The notes under the pieces were generated by a model that had not been told where the DNA came from, made no database searches, and was given only the letters and a program-made list of their open reading frames with translations. DNA of 64,000 nucleotides from Actinomycetota bacterium (GTDB lineage Bacteria > Actinomycetota > Actinomycetes > Streptosporangiales > Streptosporangiaceae), in assembly GCA_003168255.1 (NCBI GenBank), contig PMSU01000098.1:78810-142809 (forward strand), in the 5' to 3' direction. This document shows positions 48,621 to 57,773 of the stretch, in pieces; position 1 is the stretch's first letter; the number at the start of each line of letters is the position of its first letter. Made by a program: the position numbers and the translations under genes.

Positions 48621-50888
48621 ATGCACCCTCGGTTGTTCAAGCCTGCCCTGATCATGGCCGCCTTGTCCGTCGCGCTGGCCACAGGCACCGGCGCGACCGC
48701 CACCGCGTCCAGCGCGGCGGCGCCCCGCGCTGCCGCCCCGGCCCGGCCGGCCGCGGCCGCCCCTGCTTCCCAGGCCGTCTTCCTGCCCACCGGCCAGCTC
48801 GTCACCACCGGCGCGCACGGCATCTCCGTGCTGGGCAACGAGGGCGGCCCGCTGCAGAGCCTGAGCATGGGCGGGCAGAGCTACCTCCTGCCGCTCACGG
48901 CCGAGCCCTACCTAGGTCACGGGCTCGATCCTGGCCTGTTCGAACCGGGCCGGTTGGCCCGCGCCGAGTCGGGTGGCCGGCTGCCGATCCAGGTGACCTG
49001 CACCGGCCGCGCGCCGCACCTGCCGGGGATGACCGTCACCTCATCCGGTCCCGGCCTGGCCAAGGGATACCTGACCGCGGCGGGAGCCATCAGGTTCGGT
49101 AACGCGCTGGGGCGTCTGTCCGCCGCTGATCATCAGGCTGCCTCGTACGGGCAGAACGGCTTTTTCACCGGCGGCGTGGCCGTCACCTTGGCCGGGGACA
49201 CCAGCCACAGCGCACGGGAAGCAGCGCCGCTGCCGCAGGCCGCCACGCACACGCTGACCGTGCAGGGCACGGATCTGGCCGGGAAGCCAGACAACGGTGA
49301 CAGTGCGCTGGTCGTGGACGCCGACAACGCCAGCTTGCTCCCGCGCTTCCGAGACGTCGGGGAGTTCCACCACGGAGTGGTTACGTTCAGCGTGCCGGCC
49401 GGGCATTTCTGGGTGCAGGCCATCTTCTACCAGGGCAGCGCCCTGTCCGGCACCACCCACCTGGACGTGCTGCCGGAGATCACCGTGACCGGCGACACCA
49501 CGGTGGCGACGTCGGCCCGGGCAGCCAGCAGCCGGCTCCACTTCATGACCCCCCGGCCGGCCACTGTGCGCAGCTGGATCTTCACTATGATCTTTCAGAC
49601 CTATCAGGCGCCAGCGGGCTGTTGCACGCTCGAGAGCGGCTTCATCGCCGCCGCGACCCCGCCAGGCTCCCTGTACGTCACCCCCATGCTGGACCGGCCG
49701 GGCGTGGGCGCGCTGACCGAGATCACCTCGGCCGAGCTCGCCTCGCCGCCGGGCGCCCGCCGCCTGCCCTACGAGTACTCGCTGGCCTACCAGGCCCAGG
49801 GGGTCATCCCGGCGCAGCGTTTCGTGGCCGGCCAGGCCGACTTGGCCACGGAAAACGCGGAGTTCTATTCGGCCGTGCCGCAGACCGGCTACCTGGGGGC
49901 TTACTCCTGGTTCCCGATCGAGCGCAGGCTCGGCTCGGAAGCGGTGCTGTGGCCGGCGGCGTCTCCGCAGCAGCTGATCATGTACTTCACGGCGAACCGC
50001 TCGCTGGCCTGGAGCACGCAGGATGTCCTGTGGGGCCGCGTGGTCAATTTCGCCGGCGGGTATACCAGCCCGCCGCAGGTTTTCCTGCCCGGCCAGCGGC
50101 TGACCGACCCCTGGGGCGCTTACCCGCTGCACCCGGCGCCCGCGGTGCGGCTGACCACGGCCGGCGACAACGGACCGGTCACGACGTCGGCAAGCCGCTC
50201 GGGCGACGAGCTTGGCCTGGACCTGGCCGCGTTCGGGGACAACACGCCCGGGCACGCCGCCTGGAGTATCAACCCGCCGTTCAAGCCGGCCGGCAGTTAC
50301 CAGCTCGACCAGAACGGGACCGAGATAGCCGGCGGGACGCTGTCTCACTTCCACGGCTACGCCGAGGTCGCCGCGGCGCTGAGCCCGGCGCGGTCGCGGG
50401 TCACGTTCGTGCTGAACGCCGCCGAGCCGACCACGCTGAGCCCGCTGTCGGCCTCGAGCCAGACCACGTGGAGCTGGTGGTCCTCGCCCGAGCCGGGAGC
50501 CACCTTGCCGCAAGGCTGGCGCTGCACCGTACGGTCAGTCCGGGACTGCGCGGTCCAGCCGCTGCTGACGCTGCGTTATGGCGTCACCGGGATGAACCTG
50601 TCCGGCACCGCGCCGGCCGGCCAGCAGGTGGTCCGGCTGGTGGTCGGGCACGTGCAGCTGGCCCAGGCCGCCGCGGTCACCGGGGCGCATGTCGCGGTCT
50701 CCTTCGATGGCGGCCAGATCTGGACGCAGGCCCGGATGACCGGCCGCGGCGACAGCTACGCTGCGGTGTTCGACGCACCGGCCGGCGCCCAGGTCACGCT
50801 CAAGACCATCGCCACCGACGCGGCCGGCGGCTCGATCACCCAGACCATCACCGACGCCTACCAAAGCGGCACCCCGGCCAGCCCGTGA
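48621..50888 (+). CDS. Large secreted protein of unknown function
   Basis: A 755-residue exported protein. The signal peptide is MHPRLFKPALIMAALSVALA with an Ala-rich cleavage region, followed by a 40-residue Ala/Pro-rich linker. The start of the mature part (FLPTGQLVTTGAHGISVL) recalls the pre-region of actinobacterial subtilisin-like proteins, and the C-terminal 90 residues (VAVSFDGGQIWTQARM and on) look like an Ig/fibronectin-type domain. No Asp-His-Ser protease motifs are present, so it is not a protease itself. GGAGATTGTC precedes the ATG. Confidence 0.8.
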   Translation: MHPRLFKPALIMAALSVALATGTGATATASSAAAPRAAAPARPAAAAPASQAVFLPTGQLVTTGAHGISVLGNEGGPLQSLSMGGQSYLLPLTAEPYLGHGLDPGLFEPGRLARAESGGRLPIQVTCTGRAPHLPGMTVTSSGPGLAKGYLTAAGAIRFGNALGRLSAADHQAASYGQNGFFTGGVAVTLAGDTSHSAREAAPLPQAATHTLTVQGTDLAGKPDNGDSALVVDADNASLLPRFRDVGEFHHGVVTFSVPAGHFWVQAIFYQGSALSGTTHLDVLPEITVTGDTTVATSARAASSRLHFMTPRPATVRSWIFTMIFQTYQAPAGCCTLESGFIAAATPPGSLYVTPMLDRPGVGALTEITSAELASPPGARRLPYEYSLAYQAQGVIPAQRFVAGQADLATENAEFYSAVPQTGYLGAYSWFPIERRLGSEAVLWPAASPQQLIMYFTANRSLAWSTQDVLWGRVVNFAGGYTSPPQVFLPGQRLTDPWGAYPLHPAPAVRLTTAGDNGPVTTSASRSGDELGLDLAAFGDNTPGHAAWSINPPFKPAGSYQLDQNGTEIAGGTLSHFHGYAEVAAALSPARSRVTFVLNAAEPTTLSPLSASSQTTWSWWSSPEPGATLPQGWRCTVRSVRDCAVQPLLTLRYGVTGMNLSGTAPAGQQVVRLVVGHVQLAQAAAVTGAHVAVSFDGGQIWTQARMTGRGDSYAAVFDAPAGAQVTLKTIATDAAGGSITQTITDAYQSGTPASP

Positions 50889-50983
50889 CCGGGCACGTGC
50901 AAGCCGAGCTGCCAGCGGCGCGGCCGCTGCCTGGCTCTGGCGGCGGCACGAATCCGGTGGTCACGGCTGCTCCTGTCCGGTGC

Positions 50984-51005
50984 TTCATAGGCGGCCACCT
51001 ATGAA
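50984..51005. terminator. Hairpin after the secreted protein gene
   Basis: TTCATAGG (50984-50991), loop CGGCCA, CCTATGAA (50998-51005): a perfect eight-base stem, 96 bases after the stop of the rightward gene and facing a leftward gene. There is no T-run, so it is a candidate bidirectional terminator or a protein site rather than a classic intrinsic terminator. The rest of 50889-51108 holds no gene. Confidence 0.4.
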
Positions 51006-51108
51006 ACACGCCGCCCGGCGCGGGCCGTCCAGGGCGGATCCTGTTTCATGAGTCGTTGCAGGCCGCCCTGCTTTGACCGTACCTGCTGGTGGCGCAGGCC
51101 ACCGTGCC

Positions 51109-52140
51109 TCACAGGCGGTAGGTGCGGCGGACCTCTTCGAGCAAAGCGGGATAGTTGTCGCGGCCGAAGGTGACAGCAGCGGCGTAAAGCGCCTGGAGCG
51201 CAGCATCCAGCGAATCGGGTCCGGCGGCGTTGAACAGTGCCGGCACGGCCATGTGCGGCTGCGACATATTGGGCGGCCCTCCCGGACGCAGGGACGGCAC
51301 TGCGCCATTCGGGACGCGCGGGTCGCTGCGCAGGCGCTGCCACACCTGCTTCCGGTCGCCGAAGGGCGGTGGCAGCTGCTGCCCCTGGTCCAGAGCCCGC
51401 AGCGCGGGCGCCACCCAGTCGAGATCGGCGATCCCGGCGACCTCGTAGGCGCGGCGGGCCACCCAGCGCGCGATCGAGCGCTGGATGTCCGGGCTCTGGG
51501 CGGCGATGGCCTCAGCCAGTCCGATATCGAGCCGTGCCATGGCCCAGGCGTTGCCTACAGTCGCGCGGACCCGATCACTCGGCAGCCGCCCACCCCAGTA
51601 CCTCAACTCCGCCGCCAGTTGTTGCTGCTGCTCCTCCAGCCGCGCCTGCCGTTCGGCGTCGGCCTTCTCCCCGGCGGTGCGTGGCGGTAGTTCCAGGCCC
51701 CGGTAGACGTCGCCATCGTCCAGGTTGCCGGCGAAGTCTTCCCAGCTGAGGTTGGCAATACTCAGGTTGTTCTCCACATCGCACAGCGCGGACGTGACGC
51801 ACCGGAACGGCGCCCGGTTCGCGATCTCGGGGAATTCGGTCACGGAGAGGAACCTGTCCGCCAAGTCCACGACGAGGACCGGATGGGCCGGCGACGCGAA
51901 CGTGATGCTGTCGGCGATGAACAGCACGCTCGGCCCGGTGTCGTCGTCCACCGGGGCCGCGGCCTTGACAGCTTCCCAGGCCGCGCCGGCCCATTGAGGA
52001 TCGCTGACCGGCTCGACAGACGCGCAGAATCCGTCAGGCCCGTACTCCCGCGTTGCCTCGTCTCGCACCTGATCCCAGGCCGCATCATCGGTGAAGTCCG
52101 TGCGCACGAGAAGCGAGCCCCTGTCCGGCAACGTCGGCAT
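51109..52140 (-). CDS. DUF6924-domain protein with C-terminal helical extension
   Basis: A 343-residue protein. The first about 145 residues match DUF6924: TLPDRGSLLVRTDFTDDAAW, VLVVDLADRF, then ENNLSIANLSWEDFAGNLDD and VYRGLEL. The remainder has a coiled-coil stretch (GEKADAERQARLEEQQQQLA) and a helical region ending LLEEVRRTYRL. The fusion is longer than the usual stand-alone domain. A start at 52140 (MPTLPDRG) is preferred to the ATG five codons upstream. Function unknown. Confidence 0.8.
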   Translation of the reverse strand: MPTLPDRGSLLVRTDFTDDAAWDQVRDEATREYGPDGFCASVEPVSDPQWAGAAWEAVKAAAPVDDDTGPSVLFIADSITFASPAHPVLVVDLADRFLSVTEFPEIANRAPFRCVTSALCDVENNLSIANLSWEDFAGNLDDGDVYRGLELPPRTAGEKADAERQARLEEQQQQLAAELRYWGGRLPSDRVRATVGNAWAMARLDIGLAEAIAAQSPDIQRSIARWVARRAYEVAGIADLDWVAPALRALDQGQQLPPPFGDRKQVWQRLRSDPRVPNGAVPSLRPGGPPNMSQPHMAVPALFNAAGPDSLDAALQALYAAAVTFGRDNYPALLEEVRRTYRL

Positions 52141-52327
52141 GCCGCCAGTATCCATGCGGGGTGGCGCCGGGTGACAGTGATCTTTGTGTCCGGAAGTCCT
52201 CAGTAACGGACAAGATCAAGTCGTGCCCGGTTGTCAGTTTCCGAAGTCGTGTGCACGACGGTGAGGTCCTGGGTATGGACGGCGGGCGGGTGGCGGCCGT
52301 CCATCACGCCCAGCTCTGGGCCTCGGC

Positions 52328-52576
52328 TCAGCTGGCGGCACCGGCAGCGCTTGCGGCCTTCAGGTAGCTGTAGACGGTTTCACGGCTGATGCCGAATTCG
52401 GTGGCCAGCGCGGATTTCCGCTCGCCTGCGGTGGCGCGCTCCCGCAGCTGGCTGGCTTGCTCGGGGGTGAGGGCGGGTTTGCGGCCGGTGTAGGCGCCGC
52501 GTTGTCTGGCCGCGGCGATGCCCTCGCGCTGGCGTTCCAGGATCAGGGCGCGCCCACGCGCACCGTACGGCTCTCC
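52328..52576 (-). pseudogene. Serine recombinase C-terminal fragment
   Basis: It reads ARGRALILERQREGIAAARQ, RGAYTGRKPALTPEQASQL and an intact helix-turn-helix KSALATEFGISRETVYSYLK. The catalytic N-terminal domain is missing; upstream of the fragment the frame becomes unrelated. It is the last sign of mobile DNA before the qcr operon and may mark the right border of the island. The following 280 bases contain no gene. Confidence 0.82.
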
Positions 52577-52857
52577 TCCATGCCCTGAGATGTCAAGGTG
52601 AACTCTAGGAACCGAGCGGACAAACGTCAAGAAATGCCGTGGAGGACTCTATCCTTACACTCTTCGCGGCGGTCACCGGCCGGCGGTACAGCGGCCGGTA
52701 CCCATACCGCACCGAATCGGGAGGCAGGCCAGCCGCCGCGAACCCGGCCGAGAGTGACCCAGCGCGATCCGCGCCTGAAGGCACCAGGCCCGGTGGCTGG
52801 CCGTTCCTTGCTGGCCGAGGGCCGTCTCGGGCCAGACGGCGACCGCGGGTGGCGGCG

Positions 52858-54609
52858 TCAGGAGCCGGCGTCGCCAGACTGCTGGCCGTTGTCGCGGGCC
52901 ACGGTCCCCGGCGCAGCCACGTCTCCGTCAGCCACCGGCGAGTGCGGAGCGCCGACGGCAGCGCGTTCTGCCTCGTCGCCGTGCGAGCCCCCGTGACCGT
53001 TGCCGTGACCGTTACCATGTCCGTTCCCGCCGGTCAGCGGGACGCTCTCGGTGATCACCCGGTTCGCCGTGGCTCGGAGCTTGCCGGCCAGGCCGCGGGT
53101 TGCCGGAGCCGGAATGTCGTTCTCGTCGGCCGCACCCGGCGCCGGCAGCGCTACCGGCTCCTTCTTGGACAGGAGCACGGCGCGCTTCTCCTCCGAGACC
53201 GGCCGGTGTATCTCGACGAACTCACCATCCGGCATCTGCCTGATGATCCCGGTCTCGAGACCGTGTTCCAGCAGGTCCCGGTCCTTGCGCTGCAACCCGA
53301 GACAGATCCGCTTGGTCAGGAAGTAGGCAAGGGCGGGGCCGAGGAAGACAGCGAACCTGGCGATCCAGGTGATCGTGTAGAGCGGGATGTCGAGGTGGTC
53401 GGCGATCAGGTCGTTCGCGCCCTCAAGCAGCATGATGCTGTAGAAGGCGACCGCCGCCACCCCGATCGCGGTGCGGGTTGGGGCGTTGCGCGGCCGGTCG
53501 TTGACGTTGTGCTCCGCGTAGTCCCCGGTAGCCCAGCGCTCGATGAATGGCCACAAGGCGGCACCGGTAAGGAGCAGGCCGAGCGGCACCAGCGCCGGGA
53601 AGAGCACGTTCCAGGCGACCGTGTGGCCGGCCAGATCCCACGTCCAGCTCGGGGAGATGCGCAGCGTCCCCTCAAGGAAGCCCATGTAGAAGTCTGGCTG
53701 CGAGCCGGCCGAGATGGACACCGGGTTGTAGGGACCGTACAACCAGATCGGGTTGATCTGGGCGACCGTGGACAGCAGCGCGAGCACGCCGAAGACGAAG
53801 AAGAAGAACGCGCCGGTCTTGGCCATGAAGTACGGGTACATCGGGGCGCCCACGACGTTCTTCTCGGTGCGTCCCTTGCCCGGCATCTGGGTGTGCTTCT
53901 GGTGGAACATGATGAACAGGTGCGCGGCTATCAGGCCCAGGATCAGGCCAGGGATCAGCAGCACGTGGATGACGTATAGCCGCGGGATGATGTCGTTCCC
54001 GGGGAACTGCCCGCCGAACAGGAAAAACGACAGATAGGTGCCGACGATCGGGATGCCCAGGATCACGCCTTCGAGGATGCGCAGGCCCGTCCCTGACAGC
54101 AGGTCATCGGGCAGCGAGTAGCCGAACAGCCCCTCGAGCATGCCGAGTGTCAGCAGCACGATGCCGATCAGCCAGTTGACATCGCGCGGCTTGCGGTAAG
54201 CGCCGGTGAAGAAGATCCGGAGCATGTGCGCAAAGATCGCGGCCATGAACAGGTCCGCGGCCCAGTGGTGGATCTGCCGCATCAGCAGGCCGCCTCGCAC
54301 GTCGAAGCTGATGTTCAGCGTGGAGGCGTACGCCTCGCTCATCCGGACGCCGTCAAGCCGGGTGTAGGTGCCGTGATAGATCACGTCGGTCATGCTCGGC
54401 TTGAAGAACAGGGCGAGGAACGTGCCGGTGAGCAGCAGGATGATGAACGAGTAGAGGGCGATCTCGCCGAGCAGGAACGTCCAGTGATCCGGGAAGATCT
54501 TCTTGAAGAAAGTACGGACGCCCCTGGCGCCCCGGAACCTGTCGTCGAGGAAGCCGCCCAGGCCAGTCAGCGCCTTAGGCGGGACTGCCTGCCCGTCTTG
54601 CGAGCTCAT
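52858..54609 (-). CDS. qcrB: Cytochrome bc1 complex cytochrome b subunit
   Basis: A 583-residue integral membrane diheme cytochrome b. It has nine or so membrane helices; haem ligands lie in RQIHHWAADLFMAAIFAHML and in LYVIHVLLIPG plus AAHLFIMFHQKHTQ, and the quinol-site PDF(Y) equivalent region follows. The C-terminal extension typical of actinobacteria is present and ends with a GNGHGNGHGNGHGG repeat and acidic tail. It oxidises menaquinol within the bc1-aa3 supercomplex. The ATG at 54609 overlaps the qcrA stop by four bases. Confidence 0.97.
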   Translation of the reverse strand: MSSQDGQAVPPKALTGLGGFLDDRFRGARGVRTFFKKIFPDHWTFLLGEIALYSFIILLLTGTFLALFFKPSMTDVIYHGTYTRLDGVRMSEAYASTLNISFDVRGGLLMRQIHHWAADLFMAAIFAHMLRIFFTGAYRKPRDVNWLIGIVLLTLGMLEGLFGYSLPDDLLSGTGLRILEGVILGIPIVGTYLSFFLFGGQFPGNDIIPRLYVIHVLLIPGLILGLIAAHLFIMFHQKHTQMPGKGRTEKNVVGAPMYPYFMAKTGAFFFFVFGVLALLSTVAQINPIWLYGPYNPVSISAGSQPDFYMGFLEGTLRISPSWTWDLAGHTVAWNVLFPALVPLGLLLTGAALWPFIERWATGDYAEHNVNDRPRNAPTRTAIGVAAVAFYSIMLLEGANDLIADHLDIPLYTITWIARFAVFLGPALAYFLTKRICLGLQRKDRDLLEHGLETGIIRQMPDGEFVEIHRPVSEEKRAVLLSKKEPVALPAPGAADENDIPAPATRGLAGKLRATANRVITESVPLTGGNGHGNGHGNGHGGSHGDEAERAAVGAPHSPVADGDVAAPGTVARDNGQQSGDAGS

Positions 54610-55763
54610 CCGCGCTCCCAGAAGCTCGGGCCTACCGGTTCGGTGAAGTCGCCGGCGGCGACCAGATAGCCCTCCGCGTCCGTGGTGAGCGGCAGCTGGG
54701 GAAGCGGCCTCGGCGCCGGGCCAAAGATCACTGTCGCGCCTCGCGGCGCGTTGAATGTGGACTGGTGGCAGGGGCACAGGATGTGATGCGTGGTCTGCTC
54801 GTACAGGGCGACCGGGCAGCCGACGTGCGTGCAGATCTTGGAGTAGGCGACGATGTTCTGCACCGTCCAGTCCATGACCGTGGGCGGCTGGAGCTGTCCT
54901 GGCTCGAACTTGATGAGGATCACGGCGGCCTTCGCCAGCTCGTCATCGTTGTCCTGGTAGCCGTCCGGGACCATGGTGATCAGTCCGCCGGGCGAGTCGA
55001 ACTCCTCCGGCTTCATCGGCCGGTTGGAGCCAAAGACGAGCAGCCGCATGCCCTTGCGCCACACGGTGTGCCGCAGGGTGGTTCCGGGCAGCGGGCCCAT
55101 GTCACGCAGCAGCACAACCGGAGCCAGGGCCAGCGGCACGGTGGCGGCGATAAGGGTGCGCCGCACCAGCGGCCGCTTGATGAAGCCGCTGTCCTCGCCG
55201 CCCTCCATGAAGGTCTGCTGGAACGCCTGCCTGTCCTCCGGCGTCGAGGCGACCGGCTTGCGCGGCTCGCTCATCTCCACGTCGGGCATCAGCCGCCGCA
55301 CCCAGATCACCGCGCCGAATGCCATCGACAGGAATCCCACCGTCATGGCACTGCCGAGCGCCAGGTTGGAGTGGAACACCCGGGACATGGAGTGCACCGG
55401 CATGCCGATGTAGGCGGCGATGAACCCGATGCTGGCCAGCGCGGACAGGAGGAAGAAGAACGCGACGATCCGTTCCGCTCGCTTGGCGCGGGCCGGGTCA
55501 CCGGACTCGATCGCGCCCTGGCCGGGCCCGCCATTGCCGGCCGCCGGATCCAGCAGGGTCCGCGCTGCCGTCGGCGACGGCGTCCCGATCACCCGGTGCG
55601 GCCTGCTGTGCTCTTGGCCCTCGGCTTCCTCAGCGCTGCCCGGCGACCCCGCGGCCGCGGTACCGGCCGGCTCACCGGCCCTACCCGCCGCCTCGGTCGC
55701 ACCCCCGCTCGCGCGCTCGTCCTCGCCAGGCTGGTCCGCTGATGTCTGATCGTTTTCACTCAT
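54606..55763 (-). CDS. qcrA: Cytochrome bc1 complex Rieske iron-sulfur subunit
   Basis: A 385-residue actinobacterial Rieske subunit. A long disordered N-terminus rich in Ala, Gly and Glu is followed by three membrane helices (about 120-240), then the Rieske domain with CTHVGCPVAL and CPCHQSTFN. Electrons pass from menaquinol to the diheme QcrC. The N-terminus is longer than in many relatives. The ATG at 55763 overlaps the qcrC stop. Confidence 0.97.
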   Translation of the reverse strand: MSENDQTSADQPGEDERASGGATEAAGRAGEPAGTAAAGSPGSAEEAEGQEHSRPHRVIGTPSPTAARTLLDPAAGNGGPGQGAIESGDPARAKRAERIVAFFFLLSALASIGFIAAYIGMPVHSMSRVFHSNLALGSAMTVGFLSMAFGAVIWVRRLMPDVEMSEPRKPVASTPEDRQAFQQTFMEGGEDSGFIKRPLVRRTLIAATVPLALAPVVLLRDMGPLPGTTLRHTVWRKGMRLLVFGSNRPMKPEEFDSPGGLITMVPDGYQDNDDELAKAAVILIKFEPGQLQPPTVMDWTVQNIVAYSKICTHVGCPVALYEQTTHHILCPCHQSTFNAPRGATVIFGPAPRPLPQLPLTTDAEGYLVAAGDFTEPVGPSFWERG

Positions 55764-56563
55764 GCTTCTTCTCGCCGCTTCGCAGTGATCCACATGGCTG
55801 CCAGCACCAGCAGGCCGATGCCGCCTATCCACGCCACGATTCCCTCGGTGACCGGACCGATCCGGCCCAGGCTGAACCCGCCGGGATTGGGCTCCGAACG
55901 GGTGCCGGTGACGTAGGCGATGATGTCGCGCTTCTCGCTCGGAGTGACCGCGCCATCATCAAATACCGGCATGGCTTCCGGGCCCGTCTGCATGGCCTCG
56001 TATATCTGTGTCGGGGTGGCCTGGCTGAGCGCGGGCGCGTACTTGCCGTAAGTGAGCGCACCGCCGGCCCCGTCGATGCTGTGACACGCCGCGCAGTTAG
56101 CGGCGAACAGTTCCTGGCCCAGCCCGACGTTCGCGCCGCTGGAGCTTACCTGCGCGGCGTCCGGGATGGCGGGACCGCCGCCCAGTGAGCCGATGTAGGA
56201 GGCGATCTCATAGATCTGCTTCTGGCTGAAGACATCCGGCCTGCGGTCCATCTCCGCGCCCGGCTCCTTCGCCGGCATCCGGCCGGTGCTCATCTGGAAA
56301 TCCACTGCCGCCGCCCCGGCCCCGATCAGGCTGGGTGCTAGCGAGGTGCCCTGCGCTTCCAGGCCGTGGCAGCTCGAGCAGTCCTGAGAGAACAGGAACT
56401 TCCCCTCAGCGATGCTCTGCCCCGAAACGCTGGGGGCAGACGCCGCTGCCTGGCTGCCCTGGCCGGTGACGCTCGCGTACATCACGGCGATGGCGGCGAG
56501 CCCGAGCAGGACGACGGCATAGCCGGATGCCCGGTGCCTGCGTCGCGCGGTGATCCAGCTCAC
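55760..56563 (-). CDS. qcrC: Cytochrome bc1 complex diheme cytochrome c subunit
   Basis: A 267-residue diheme cytochrome c with an N-terminal anchor (YAVVLLGLAAIAVMY), haem motifs CSSCH and CAACH with distal Met candidates, and a C-terminal membrane helix (IVAWIGGIGLLVLAAMWI). The two haems allow direct electron flow to the aa3 oxidase, the actinobacterial arrangement that replaces soluble cytochrome c. The GTG start is at 56563, 19 bases after the ctaE stop. Confidence 0.97.
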   Translation of the reverse strand: MSWITARRRHRASGYAVVLLGLAAIAVMYASVTGQGSQAAASAPSVSGQSIAEGKFLFSQDCSSCHGLEAQGTSLAPSLIGAGAAAVDFQMSTGRMPAKEPGAEMDRRPDVFSQKQIYEIASYIGSLGGGPAIPDAAQVSSSGANVGLGQELFAANCAACHSIDGAGGALTYGKYAPALSQATPTQIYEAMQTGPEAMPVFDDGAVTPSEKRDIIAYVTGTRSEPNPGGFSLGRIGPVTEGIVAWIGGIGLLVLAAMWITAKRREEA

Positions 56564-56582
56564 TGCTGTCCTCAGTTTCCGG

Positions 56583-57221
56583 TCAGTGGATCAGGTCGAT
56601 GGTCGTGAACAATCCGATCCATACGACGTCGACGAAATGCCAGTAGTACGAGATCACGATTGCGCTCACCTGAACCTCGCGGGTCAGGCGTTTAGCGGCG
56701 AACGTCCGCCCGAGTATGAACAAGAACGCGATGAGGCCGCCGACCACGTGCAGGCCGTGGAACCCGGTCGGGATGAAGAACACCGAGCCGTAAGCACTGG
56801 AGTGCAGGGTCAGGCCCTGCCTCATCAGGCCGATGTACTCGACCGCCTGGCCGCAGACGAAGTAGAGGCCCATGAAGAACGTCAGCACGTACCACTCGCG
56901 CAGGCCCCACTGCCTGAACTGCCAGATCTTGGCCGTCCGCCTGATCTGGCCCCGCTCCACCGCGAAGACGCCCATCTGGCAGGTGACGCTGGACAGCAGC
57001 AGGACCGTGGTGTTGATCGACCCGAGCCTGACGTCCAGGTGCGCGCCCGGCCACGGCAGGCCCTCGCCCTTGTCCACCGAACGGATGGTGAAGTACATCG
57101 CGAACAATGCCGCGAAGAACATCAGTTCCGAGGACAGCCAGATGATGGTGCCCACGCTCACCAGACTGGGCCTGCTGGCAGGCCCGCGCGGTGGTGTCTG
57201 CGTCACGCTCGCTGTCGCCAC
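56583..57221 (-). CDS. ctaE: Cytochrome c oxidase subunit 3
   Basis: A 212-residue subunit III with five membrane helices. Typical motifs are [31 protein letters not shown] [12 protein letters not shown], and the end [14 protein letters not shown]. It stabilises the catalytic subunit of the aa3 oxidase. The GTG at 57221 is chosen from family length. It heads the leftward operon ctaE-qcrC-qcrA-qcrB, conserved across actinobacteria. Confidence 0.97.
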   Translation of the reverse strand: MATASVTQTPPRGPASRPSLVSVGTIIWLSSELMFFAALFAMYFTIRSVDKGEGLPWPGAHLDVRLGSINTTVLLLSSVTCQMGVFAVERGQIRRTAKIWQFRQWGLREWYVLTFFMGLYFVCGQAVEYIGLMRQGLTLHSSAYGSVFFIPTGFHGLHVVGGLIAFLFILGRTFAAKRLTREVQVSAIVISYYWHFVDVVWIGLFTTIDLIH

Positions 57222-57364
57222 GAGAACATTATTACGACACGACGTAGGGGAGCGTTGCGCGACCCCCCGATCGGGCGGATTGCCCGGCACGTCCCGTGCG
57301 CGGGCGTGGCTCTGCGGCGTACTCGGGTGCCGGCCAGCGCGCCGGGTCGGTAGCATCCAGAGCC

Positions 57365-57769
57365 ATGAAGGTCGTTGTGTTCAGCCACGATGCGGACGTG
57401 CGTGCTCGGGTTCGGGAGGCCATCGGCGCCAGGCCCGCGCCCGACGTTCCTGAGGCTGAGATTATCGAGGTCGCCACCGAGCCAGCCCTGATCCGCCTGC
57501 TGGATGCCGGCGGCGCCGAGGTCATGGTGCTGGACGGTGAGGCGCAGCCGGCCGGCGGCATGGGCATCTGCCGCCAGGCCAAGGACGAGATCTACGACTG
57601 TCCGCCGGTGCTGCTGATCATCGGCCGCCGGGATGACGGCTGGCTCGCGACCTGGTCGCGCGCGGACGCGGTGGTGTCCCATCCGATCGATCCCGCCGCC
57701 CTTGCCGAGGCGCTGGCCGGCCTGATGCGCGACCGCGCCGCCGGCCCGGCGCTGCCGTCGCCGCACTAG
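57365..57769 (+). CDS. Receiver-like protein next to trpD
   Basis: A 134-residue protein that folds like a response-regulator receiver: [20 protein letters not shown], then [15 protein letters not shown] (Asp at the phospho-acceptor strand) and [18 protein letters not shown]. Some conserved acidic and Lys residues of true receivers are missing or shifted, so phosphorylation is doubtful. It is divergent from ctaE and four bases upstream of the trpD gene; the same neighbour pair recurs in actinobacteria. Role unknown. Confidence 0.8.
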   Translation: MKVVVFSHDADVRARVREAIGARPAPDVPEAEIIEVATEPALIRLLDAGGAEVMVLDGEAQPAGGMGICRQAKDEIYDCPPVLLIIGRRDDGWLATWSRADAVVSHPIDPAALAEALAGLMRDRAAGPALPSPH

Positions 57770-57773
57770 AAGC

